The notes beneath the pieces were generated by a model that did not search any database, was not told the origin of the DNA, and saw nothing but the letters and a program-made list of their open reading frames with translations. This document shows, piece after piece, positions 33,174 through 40,805 of a stretch of 57,942 nt of DNA. Location of the stretch: positions 1-57,942 of the forward strand of contig JBNGDS010000009.1 in NCBI GenBank assembly GCA_049975365.1, written 5' to 3'. Numbering within the stretch: the first letter of the stretch is position 1; each line of letters begins with the position of its first letter. The position numbers and the translations under genes were made by a program. This stretch comes from DSBG01 sp049975365 (lineage in GTDB: Bacteria; Desulfobacterota; Desulfomonilia; UBA1062).

Positions 33174-33989
33174 CTACCCGGAGGAACTGCGAATATCTCC
33201 CCCGAATTCCCGCTGTTCCGGATCGAGGGGTGTGGGAAACCATTTTTTTCTGAGCAGTTCGTCAATGCCCTTCGCCTTGATTGAGCGCAAACCCTGATTG
33301 ATGAGATCAAGGGTGGGAGTATTTCCCTTCTCCACCACGATACCGTAGTTCTCTTTGGGAAAACCGGTACACCCATCCGGCATCTCATTGGCTATGGTGA
33401 ATGCCCCTGGATAGGGTGCCTGGAAAGAAGTATAGAAGAACGCCACTGGAGAGTCGCACAGGACTCCGGAAAGATCTCCTTTCACAAGATCGGAGAATGC
33501 CTTTTCGATCTCCTCCACTGTATAAAATGTCACCCTGCACTTCTGAACCGACCTGAATGCGTCTGCACCCGTTGTCAGCTTGAAGACGCCGATCGCTTTG
33601 CCCATCAGGGGTTCCTGGATCCGTGCTTTGGGAATGACCAGGAGCTGCTCGGTAGTAAAATACGAATCGGAGAAATCATAGCGAGCTTCCCTCGCTCTCG
33701 TAATGCTCACTGATGCAAGAACCGCATCATACAGTCCTTTGTTCAGTCCCCTAAAGATAGTGCTCCACGGAACTTCCACGAGACATACCTGGACGCCAAC
33801 CTCATCCGCCAGGGCGTTCAGCATGTCGATTTCATACCCGACGATGTCGCCCTTTTCTTTCATCTGCATCGGCGGCCAGGTGGGGTTGACTGCGATGACA
33901 AGATTCTGCCCGGCCATCGCTACCCGAGACGAGATCAAGACGATCAGGATGCAGATCAGGATGCATGGATTCAAACCAGAGATTTTCAC
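33174..33989 (-). CDS. Amino-acid-type solute-binding protein (SBP family 3), copy A
   Basis: A 271-residue exported protein with a signal peptide ending AMAG. It has the family 3 pattern: LVIAVNPTWPPMQMKEKGDIVGYEIDMLNALADEVG, VEVPWSTIFRGLNKGLYDAVLASVSIT, RARYDFSDSY-like ARYDFSDSYF and the later ENYGIVVEKGN. It should bind a polar amino acid or similar organic acid in the periplasm. No permease or ATPase gene is near. A paralogue lies 341 bp upstream on the same strand. These stand-alone binding proteins can work with distant transporters or as sensor ligands. It ends convergent with the membrane spermidine-synthase-like gene, 26 bp apart. Confidence 0.88.
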   Translation of the reverse strand: MKISGLNPCILICILIVLISSRVAMAGQNLVIAVNPTWPPMQMKEKGDIVGYEIDMLNALADEVGVQVCLVEVPWSTIFRGLNKGLYDAVLASVSITRAREARYDFSDSYFTTEQLLVIPKARIQEPLMGKAIGVFKLTTGADAFRSVQKCRVTFYTVEEIEKAFSDLVKGDLSGVLCDSPVAFFYTSFQAPYPGAFTIANEMPDGCTGFPKENYGIVVEKGNTPTLDLINQGLRSIKAKGIDELLRKKWFPTPLDPEQREFGGDIRSSSG

Positions 33990-34330
33990 CAGAGGTTCTC
34001 CTCTCGATACCGGGGCACATGAGCTGAAATCAGCACGGATGCCGTTTTCTCTTCAGTGTGTTCTCTGCAGATGATCATTGAAGGGTCTCCGGATGAGCGT
34101 TGTCTCTGGTACGCTAATATACATATCCGAAGAGATGCAAGACTAAATATGTTCTTTCCGGAGGATGTAAAACAACTCCTGAATGAATCAGCACGAGAGT
34201 GGATACAATTGAAGAATGATGAAGAAGCGGAGAACGAAAAGAGGCGGTCTCACACAAGAGACCGCCTCTCTGTATTCATGATGGTGATGTTCCTGGTTCT
34301 GATCTCACACCTCTTCCGTGTGCAGAAAGG
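33990..34330. other. 341-bp spacer between paralogous binding-protein genes
   Basis: It contains the terminator of the upstream paralogue (34240-34269). A plus-strand frame here (from about 34056) runs through that terminator and into the opposite gene, so I do not call it. Nothing else was recognised. Confidence 0.55.
34236..34269 (-). terminator. Rho-independent terminator of solute-binding gene B
   Basis: A 12-bp perfect stem, AGAGGCGGTCTC (34240-34251) and GAGACCGCCTCT (34258-34269), 6-base loop. On the minus strand it is followed by TTTTCG. It lies 62 bp after the stop of the gene at 34331-35128, so the two paralogues are probably transcribed separately. Confidence 0.8.
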
Positions 34331-35128
34331 TCATTTCACGTACCCGACCATGGTCCCCGGAAGATTGTCCTTGAACCACTTTTCCTTGAGCCGGTCTTCA
34401 ATACCCTTTGCTTTAACGGCCTCGAGGCCCTTGTTGATGAGATCGAGAGTTCTCGAATCACCCTTCTTGACGGCTATGCCATACTCTTCTGTTGACTGGT
34501 CCATGCAGCCGGGATTCACGTCATGAATGGTGAACATGCCCTGATAGTGCGGCTGGGAAGAGGTATAGTTCATGGCGACAGGAGCGTCGCAGAGCACTCC
34601 TGCAAGCTCTCCCCGAGCAAGGTGCTTGAATGCTTGATCGATCTGTTCGACTGTGTAGTAGGTCATGTTGCATCCCCAGGTCTTTCTGATCATGTCTGCC
34701 TGTTTTGTGAGCTTGAAGATTCCGATGGCCTTTCCTGTAATGGGTTCCTTGGCCTGAGCTCTCCGGATCACGAGGATCTGTTCGGTGAAGAAGTATGGGC
34801 GGGAAAAATCATACCTCGCCTTTTTCCCCGTGGTGATGCTCACAGAGGCCATCACTGCATCGTATGCTCCCTCGTTGAGCTCCCTGAACATCGAGCGCCA
34901 CGGGACATCAACGAGCCTGACCTGGAACCCCGCCTCAACGGCAACTGCATGTATCATATCGATCTCATACCCGGTGATGTTGCCTGCAGTGTCTTTCATC
35001 TGCATCGGGGGCCAGTTGGCGTTGACCGCGACGACGATTGTCTGTTCAGCACATACAGGCCCGCTCAGCAGTATACATGCCATGATGATACAGATGACTG
35101 CGCTGATCCGTGTACCGTTTCCCTTCAT
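34331..35128 (-). CDS. Amino-acid-type solute-binding protein (SBP family 3), copy B
   Basis: A 265-residue precursor with a signal peptide ending PVCA. It is alike over its whole length to the next gene downstream: IVVAVNANWPPMQMKD, GYEIDMIHAVAVEAG, VDVPWRSMFRELNEGAYDAVMASVSIT, ARYDFSRPYF and EEYGIAVKKGD. Both also share GKAIGIFKLT or GKAIGVFKLT and a pair of Cys residues (near GVLCD and in the CNMTYYTVE/CRVTFYTVE strand). A tandem duplication followed by divergence is evident. No transporter subunits adjoin. AGGAGG precedes ATG 35128. The ligand is unknown. Confidence 0.88.
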   Translation of the reverse strand: MKGNGTRISAVICIIMACILLSGPVCAEQTIVVAVNANWPPMQMKDTAGNITGYEIDMIHAVAVEAGFQVRLVDVPWRSMFRELNEGAYDAVMASVSITTGKKARYDFSRPYFFTEQILVIRRAQAKEPITGKAIGIFKLTKQADMIRKTWGCNMTYYTVEQIDQAFKHLARGELAGVLCDAPVAMNYTSSQPHYQGMFTIHDVNPGCMDQSTEEYGIAVKKGDSRTLDLINKGLEAVKAKGIEDRLKEKWFKDNLPGTMVGYVK

Positions 35129-35421
35129 GATCGGTCCTCCTTGTGTTCTGAAAATGGTGTATAAGGTATATGAAGAATCCTCTTAGAAACTGTATCGGAC
35201 GAACCCCGGATCCCTTAATCCAGGTTACGAAATTGTACCCGACGGCCCTGTCCGTGGATTCTCGGATCCCAATCCCGGTCACGTGTGGTTCCAGTGATTG
35301 TTCATGAATGGCACCGGTATGGGGATATCAGGAGAGGGTGTGCCCTGTACTTCCATTCACCCGTGCACTATTAATACTGGTAATGAAGCACGATGCACCG
35401 CAAGAGGAAAGGGGACACGGT

Positions 35422-36399
35422 ATGGACAACAAGATTCTAGAACGGTTCCTCCAAGAATATGAAGCCATTTTGAACACAACTCTTTCCCGAAGAGAATTTC
35501 TCAAGACCCAGTCAAGAGCAGGGGTGCTTCTCGCAGCTGGAGCATCCGGGCTTCTCCTTCCATCATCCCTGAAAGCACAGGGCATGCCGGATATCGGGAT
35601 AGCCAGAGGTGATCCAGGGCCTGCTGCCAGGGCGGCAGTGGATCTCCTTGGAGGCATGAGATCCTTTGTCAGGCCGGGGCAGAAGGTTGTCATCAAGCCG
35701 AACATGAGTTTTACCGGCGGCGTGGAGGAAGCCACCAACACGCATCCCGAGATTGTCAGGGAACTCGTTGCCATGTGCAGGGAAGCGGGGGCTTCCAGGG
35801 TCAGGGTCCTCGACAACCCGCTTCGCCCGTCAGAACTCTGTATCGAGGGATTCAAGGATGCCTGCAGGATCTTCAACGATGATAGCGTGGTACACGCCCT
35901 GAAGGACAAGGACTTCTTCCGAGAAGTCTCCATTCCAGAGGGAGAGACACTGCGTGAAACCGACGTGATGCGCGATGTCCTGGAATCAGATGTTCTCATT
36001 TCAGCGCCGGTGGCCAAATCTCACGGGAGTACGGGAGTGAGCATGTCAATGAAGGGAATGATGGGCCTCATCCTGAACCGGAGCGTGATGCACTGGAGAC
36101 ACGATCTCCACACAGCAATCGTAGACCTTTGCACCATACTGAAGCCCAGTCTCGTTGTCATCGATGGGACCAGGGTACTGAGTACGCATGGGCCGGGGGG
36201 TCCCGGTACAGTGCTCATCGAGAAGACGGTGATCGCATCCCGGGATATGGTGGCAGCAGATGCACAGGCAGTGTCCATGTTCCAGTGGTACGGCCAGAAA
36301 ATGGCCCCCCGCCAGGTCAAACACATCAGGATTGCACACGAGCGGGGTCTCGGGCGAATGGACATCGAGAACCTCGTACGGAAGAACGTTGAGGTGTGA
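35422..36399 (+). CDS. Tat-exported DUF362-family protein
   Basis: A 325-residue protein. The N terminus carries a Tat-type motif LSRREFLKTQS near residue 19-29 and a hydrophobic run. The DUF362 domain follows, with GQKVVIKPNMSF, NTHPEIVRELVAMCREAGA, SDVLISAPVAKSHGSTGVSMSMKGMMGLI and the end AADAQAVSMF. DUF362 proteins often come with ferredoxin domains and are thought to be Fe-S related, but no reaction is established. The start ATG 35422 has AGGAAAGGGG upstream; a longer frame begins at 35308. The stop overlaps the polyferredoxin start as TGATG, so the two are coupled and likely form a periplasm-facing redox unit. Confidence 0.88.
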   Translation: MDNKILERFLQEYEAILNTTLSRREFLKTQSRAGVLLAAGASGLLLPSSLKAQGMPDIGIARGDPGPAARAAVDLLGGMRSFVRPGQKVVIKPNMSFTGGVEEATNTHPEIVRELVAMCREAGASRVRVLDNPLRPSELCIEGFKDACRIFNDDSVVHALKDKDFFREVSIPEGETLRETDVMRDVLESDVLISAPVAKSHGSTGVSMSMKGMMGLILNRSVMHWRHDLHTAIVDLCTILKPSLVVIDGTRVLSTHGPGGPGTVLIEKTVIASRDMVAADAQAVSMFQWYGQKMAPRQVKHIRIAHERGLGRMDIENLVRKNVEV

Positions 36400-38042
36400 T
36401 GGTCATCCTGAAGATCGCCAGGATCGGGTGCCTCCTGATTTTCCTTGCACTGCTGCTCATGGCGACCTTTCCTCTGGTCTCAGGGGTCCCCGTCGAGTTC
36501 TTCTTGCGGCTGGATCCCCTCATCTTCGCAGTCACGCTTCTTGGCTCCTGGGCATGGATTCCAGCCCTGCTCCCTGCTGTCGGCATTCTTCTCCTCACCC
36601 TGATCCTCGGGCGATTCTTCTGCTCTGCTGTCTGTCCCATGGGAGCAACGATCGATCTTGTGGACTCAGCCCTGTCCCGGTGTTCAGGCCGTCCTGTGAA
36701 GATGGACAGATCAAGGCATGAAGCACTGATCCGGGTCAAATATGTGATCCTGATCTTTCTCCTTGGTGCTGCCCTCGGGGGGCTCTCCCTGATCCAATTT
36801 TTTTCCCCCATGGCCCTCATAACCCGTTTCTACGGGATGCTTGTTCTACCGGTTGTGACGGTGATCGGGGAGATGGTTCTCGGGATACTCCGCCCGGCTG
36901 CACGGCTCGTCGGGCTTTCTGCCCTTGAATATGCAGTACTCGATGCACCCCGGTTTGCGCTCCAGTGGCTCACCGTCATGATCTTTGCAGGTGTCTTCGC
37001 CTGTGCCTTCTTTGCCCCGCGATTCTGGTGCCGGTACCTCTGTCCTGCCGGAGCGATCTTTGCCGTGTGCTCCCGCAGACCCGTTCTCAGGCGTAGTGTG
37101 AACGAGAACTGCATACGATGTGGCCTCTGCCAGGAGGGGTGTCCCATGGATGCCATAGGAGAAGATCCCTTTGACACCGTTCATTCCGAGTGCATCGGGT
37201 GCAGGACATGCGTGCGGGTGTGTCCTGAAAACGCCGTGTCTTTCACCGGAAGAAGGCCTGTACAGGGCAAGGAAGGAAATTCTGTTTCAGCGGGGAGGAG
37301 GGGTTTCATCTGCGCTGCGATTACTGGTGTATTCGCAGGCCTGATAACCAAAACCGGTATCGGGTTCAGATCAGGGGGACCCGTGGAGGGTGAACTCCTC
37401 AATCCAGGCATGATACGACCTCCCGGAGCACTTCCGGAGAAAGAATTTCTCCTCAGGTGCGTGCGGTGCGGAGAGTGCATGAAGGCGTGTCCAACCAATA
37501 CCCTGCAGCCTGCCTGGTTCGAGGCCGGTCTGGAAGGGATGGTAAGTCCCGTGATCAGGCCGAGGAGAGGCCCCTGTGAACCCGGGTGCGCAGTATGCGG
37601 ACAGGTGTGTCCCACGGGTGCGATCAGGGCATTGAGCCTCGAGGAAAAAACCTGTGCCAAGGTCGGGACAGCATACGTCATCAGGCACAAGTGCCTTGCG
37701 TGGGAATTCGATCAGGCCTGCCTGATCTGCGACGAGGTCTGTCCCTATGGGGCAATCGGACTGAAAACAGTGCCAGAAATCCAGGTCGCGGTCCCGTTCG
37801 TGGACGAGAAGAAATGTAATGGATGCGGCTTCTGCGAGTATTACTGCCCGGTTCAGGCGGGGTCTGCCATAGTCGTGGAACCCATGGATGAGATCAGGCT
37901 CGAAAGCGGTTCATACTGTGACAGGGCACGGGAGCTCGGGTTCTCCTTCCGGGAGAAGCAGCCCCTGGAACACGTGCCAGGGCAGCAAGGGCCGGATGCA
38001 GGGGAAAGCAGAAGAGTTCTCCCGCCGGGGTTCACGGAATGA
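36399..38042 (+). CDS. Membrane polyferredoxin, NapH-like plus MauM/NapG-like fusion
   Basis: A 547-residue protein (one more if GTG 36396 is used). The N-terminal half has about five membrane helices and the NapH-type Cys motifs FFCSAVCPMGAT near 70 and FWCRYLCPAGAI near 208. Two 4Fe-4S motifs follow (CIRCGLCQEGCP and CIGCRTCVRVCP). After a second signal-like hydrophobic segment (RRGFICAAITGVFAGLI near 305) come several more clusters: CVRCGECMKACP, CEPGCAVCGQVCP, CLICDEVCP and CNGCGFCEYYCP. This looks like NapH joined to NapG. It would carry electrons from quinol to an exported acceptor, here probably the DUF362 protein encoded just upstream. The acceptor is inferred. Confidence 0.85.
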   Translation: MVILKIARIGCLLIFLALLLMATFPLVSGVPVEFFLRLDPLIFAVTLLGSWAWIPALLPAVGILLLTLILGRFFCSAVCPMGATIDLVDSALSRCSGRPVKMDRSRHEALIRVKYVILIFLLGAALGGLSLIQFFSPMALITRFYGMLVLPVVTVIGEMVLGILRPAARLVGLSALEYAVLDAPRFALQWLTVMIFAGVFACAFFAPRFWCRYLCPAGAIFAVCSRRPVLRRSVNENCIRCGLCQEGCPMDAIGEDPFDTVHSECIGCRTCVRVCPENAVSFTGRRPVQGKEGNSVSAGRRGFICAAITGVFAGLITKTGIGFRSGGPVEGELLNPGMIRPPGALPEKEFLLRCVRCGECMKACPTNTLQPAWFEAGLEGMVSPVIRPRRGPCEPGCAVCGQVCPTGAIRALSLEEKTCAKVGTAYVIRHKCLAWEFDQACLICDEVCPYGAIGLKTVPEIQVAVPFVDEKKCNGCGFCEYYCPVQAGSAIVVEPMDEIRLESGSYCDRARELGFSFREKQPLEHVPGQQGPDAGESRRVLPPGFTE

Positions 38043-38139
38043 TCCCTGGAATGCCCTGTTCAGGATACTGATTCCTTGATGTTCCTTTCGCCATTTCGGT
38101 GTGGTATCTTTGGGCTCTGGTATGAGAGGAGGGCGATGC

Positions 38140-38631
38140 ATGGTTCCAAAGAAACCGAGTGAGAGCAGTATACAGGTAGCCTATTTCATGGAACCCCAGG
38201 ATGCAAATATTGCGGGGAATGTGCACGGGGGTGTCATCATGAAATACATAGATACCACTGCAGGAATGGTAGCATCGAGGCATGCCCGGAAGAACGTGGT
38301 AACTGCATCGATTGAACGTCTTGACTTCCACAGCCCCGTGTTCATCGGCAATCTCCTCAAGCTCACGGCAAGTGTCAACTATGTCGGGGGAACGTCCATG
38401 GAAATCGGGGTCAGGGTCGAATCGGAGGATCTTGCCACCGGCGATCTGCGGCACACGGCATCGGCCTATCTCACGTTCGTTGCCCTTGACGAAGAGGGTC
38501 GACCGAGTGAGGTACCGAAGCTCATCCTCGAGAGCGAGGACGAGAAACGCAGGAGCCAAGAGGCCCAGGAAAGGAGACGGGTGCGAAAAGAGGAGAAGAG
38601 AAAGGAACGAGCGTCTTCTCCGCAGAAGTGA
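38140..38631 (+). CDS. Acyl-CoA thioesterase, hotdog fold (YciA/BFIT type)
   Basis: A 163-residue protein with the hotdog thioesterase pattern MEPQDANIAGNVHGGVIMKYIDTTAGMVASRHA near 18-50, the catalytic Asp in YIDTTAG, then ASIERLDFHSPVFIGNLLKL and TASAYLTFVALDEEGRP. It hydrolyses acyl-CoA to free acid and CoA. The tail from about 130 on is a highly charged Arg/Glu/Lys helix, unusual in length. ATG 38140 follows GAGGAGGG; a longer frame starts at 38101. It lies about 100 bp before a small ferredoxin gene. Confidence 0.9.
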   Translation: MVPKKPSESSIQVAYFMEPQDANIAGNVHGGVIMKYIDTTAGMVASRHARKNVVTASIERLDFHSPVFIGNLLKLTASVNYVGGTSMEIGVRVESEDLATGDLRHTASAYLTFVALDEEGRPSEVPKLILESEDEKRRSQEAQERRRVRKEEKRKERASSPQK

Positions 38632-38740
38632 AAGAGTGGGGCAGGGAATCTATCTCGATACAGGTACTCGTGTACTGTGTGACGCTAAACCGACATCGGG
38701 TGTTGTCCAACGCCCTCACCCGAGAATTCAAGGGGGTTGT

Positions 38741-38935
38741 ATGAAGGTCGTTGTTGATCAGAGAAAATGTCAGACGGTAGGGGTGTGCGTCCAGATCTGT
38801 CCAGAGGTATTCAGGTTCCAGGAAGGAAGCAAGAAGGCCATAGCCCTGGAAGGGGATATCCCGGATCGATTCCTCGCACAGTGCATCGAGGCCATGAAAA
38901 AGTGCCCGAATGGAGCAATCGTTCTCAAGGAATAG
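38741..38935 (+). CDS. Small ferredoxin with single cluster, 64 aa
   Basis: MKVVVDQRKCQTVGVCVQICPEVF begins the protein, and CIEAMKKCPNGAIVL ends it. The Cys spacing Cys10-x5-Cys16-x3-Cys20 with a distal CP is that of monocluster ferredoxins of the Fer4_13/Fer4_15 type ([4Fe-4S] or [3Fe-4S], as in P450-linked and Thermotoga-type ferredoxins). In the first group the central position that would make CxxCxxC reads TVGVC, i.e. one Cys fewer than a standard CxxCxxC; this supports a 3Fe-4S or Asp/other-ligated cluster. GGGGG lies 5 bases before the start. The redox partner is unknown. Confidence 0.85.
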   Translation: MKVVVDQRKCQTVGVCVQICPEVFRFQEGSKKAIALEGDIPDRFLAQCIEAMKKCPNGAIVLKE

Positions 38936-39096
38936 AAAGCAGGAACAGTGCTCGTCATTCATGAACCACGGGGAGGCCATGGGAATATGCATGAGGAAGG
39001 ATCTTTCAGATCCCCTGATGGGCATTCTCCGGTATATCTTTCACCCATGTACTCTGGGAGAACTGAAGTGTGCCAGTGGGGTTTGGAGATCCTGGT

Positions 39097-40530
39097 ATGA
39101 ATGACCTGGTGTCCATGGTGTGGAAATCGGTCCCTGGAAACCGGAAAAGCAGGAGGGTTCCCGGAAGATCGCCCTGGGCTGCAGTTGTGCTCCTGGTGCT
39201 GCTTTCTGCCTGTGCACCCAAAGAACTTCTCTATTATGCATCCCCGGTCCTTGTGCCCGGGACGGTGCGGGAGATGAACACCCCGGGGTTCTGGATACAC
39301 CGTCACCCGGAACCGGATCAAGTGATCATGACCCCTGGGGAGATCGGGCAGTTCAACGCCATCACTCGGGAAGAGACCGGCGTGGTCAGGGAAATCTGCC
39401 TGTTCCCGATGGAGAAAAACGGGAAGGATCTCAAGGAGGGATTGAGGAGCATTGTTACCTCTCTGGCAGAGAAGACTTTCTTCACTCGAGAGGCACAGAA
39501 GGCAGGGCAGAAATTCTTCGATCCGATTCTCTTCGCCATGGATCTCGAACACATACCCTCCACCATCACGATACGATATGCACTGGTGACGTCATTTACC
39601 AACCAGAGAGTATTGCCGACAGACCAGGGGCTTTTCTCTCGGAAAGGGAGGGTTGATTTCGACAGGCTTCAGAACAGTGCACTTGACATCGGTACGCCGT
39701 TGGCCGTTCTTCACACGAGCGCCGACGGACAGTGGTACTACGGGGTATCTCCCCTGAGTGAGGGGTGGATCCGATCCGAACATGCTGCCGTGTGCACTGT
39801 CGATCAGCTCGAACACTTCCTGCACGCAGAACCCTTCGCAGTGTCAATACGTCCAAAGACGGATATTTACCTCGATCCCGCCATGACTCAACACTACGGG
39901 AGTCTCAGGATGGGGGTGCGTATGCCCAGGTACGGATACATGTACCCCGGCGTGGTGGAAGTGCTGCTCCCCCAACGGATGGAAGACGGAATGCTCACCT
40001 TTTCCGGGGGATACATTCCTGCTGACAAGGTCTCGGATGGATACCTCCCGTTTACACCCCGCACAATGATCGAGCAGGCCTTCGGGATGCTGAATGCGCC
40101 GTATGGGTGGGGAGGCATGTACGGCGAACAGGACTGTTCCCGGTACATCCAGCAGGTGTTTGCCACCTGCGGGATCATGCTCCCGAGGAATTCTGCACAG
40201 CAGGCAAAGGTTGGGAGGCTCATTGCGGAGTTCAGTGGAGAGACGGGCAGTGTCGAGCGAATTGAGGCCCTGTCCCGCGCCCCGGGTGGGGTAACCATCC
40301 TCTACATGCCAGGGCATATCATGCTCCTGCTCGGCATTTTCAATGGCGAGCCCTTTGCCATTCATGATATCTGGGCATACTCGGAACCAACCGGCACGAC
40401 CGAGAGGCTCAGGGTCGTGAACAGGGTTGCCGTAACAAGCCTCTCCCTTGGAGAGGATGCAGAAAATGGGTCACTCCTCCATCGACTCGTCAGCGTGAGG
40501 TCTCTCGATAGGAAACCCGTGGTGAAATAA
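39097..40530 (+). CDS. Lipoprotein NlpC/P60 peptidase with SH3 domains
   Basis: A 477-residue protein. A signal with lipobox LLSAC near residue 39 points to lipid anchoring. The middle has bacterial SH3-like segments (GTPLAVLHTSADGQWYYGVS near 205-235 and RMPRYGYMYPGVVEVLLP near 285). The C-terminal NlpC/P60 domain has the catalytic Cys in EQDCSRYIQQVF near 355, the His in MPGHIMLLLG near 410 and a third polar residue in AIHDIWAY. It should cleave peptide stems in peptidoglycan. The start ATG 39097 has GGAG 8 bases upstream; the frame can start at GTG 39070. No operon partner is evident. Confidence 0.87.
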   Translation: MNDLVSMVWKSVPGNRKSRRVPGRSPWAAVVLLVLLSACAPKELLYYASPVLVPGTVREMNTPGFWIHRHPEPDQVIMTPGEIGQFNAITREETGVVREICLFPMEKNGKDLKEGLRSIVTSLAEKTFFTREAQKAGQKFFDPILFAMDLEHIPSTITIRYALVTSFTNQRVLPTDQGLFSRKGRVDFDRLQNSALDIGTPLAVLHTSADGQWYYGVSPLSEGWIRSEHAAVCTVDQLEHFLHAEPFAVSIRPKTDIYLDPAMTQHYGSLRMGVRMPRYGYMYPGVVEVLLPQRMEDGMLTFSGGYIPADKVSDGYLPFTPRTMIEQAFGMLNAPYGWGGMYGEQDCSRYIQQVFATCGIMLPRNSAQQAKVGRLIAEFSGETGSVERIEALSRAPGGVTILYMPGHIMLLLGIFNGEPFAIHDIWAYSEPTGTTERLRVVNRVAVTSLSLGEDAENGSLLHRLVSVRSLDRKPVVK

Positions 40531-40561
40531 TCTTTTCCGTACCGGGAAAATATGGTATAAG

Positions 40562-40591
40562 GCCGTTCCATTGCCATACAAGAGGAACGGC
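40562..40591. other. Stem-loop GCCGTTCC/GGAACGGC downstream of NlpC/P60 gene
   Basis: 8-bp perfect arms with a 14-base loop, 31 bp after the stop, preceded by a TTTTCC-GTACC-GGGAAAA hairpin. No T run follows. It may be a terminator with poor tail. Confidence 0.35.
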
Positions 40592-40805
40592 AGGCATATC
40601 TTGATGGCAAAAGAGCGTGTTGTCATGCAGTGTGAGGGGGGATTGTGGCTGATGGTGGGAATCCCGTAGGTATGCTTCCTGCTGTGTCATATCCCGACAG
40701 GTATATCCAGTACATGGTTCGCAGTATGGATCTTGGGGACTACGTGTGACCGGGAACGAGAGCATGATGATGTGAAAAGAGCCCCCCGGAAGGAATGTCC
40801 ATGGT

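Noticed and set aside
34056..34526. Plus-strand frame between and into the solute-binding genes
   Set aside because: It runs through a strong terminator stem and overlaps a clear minus-strand gene; no ribosome-binding site or similarity seen.
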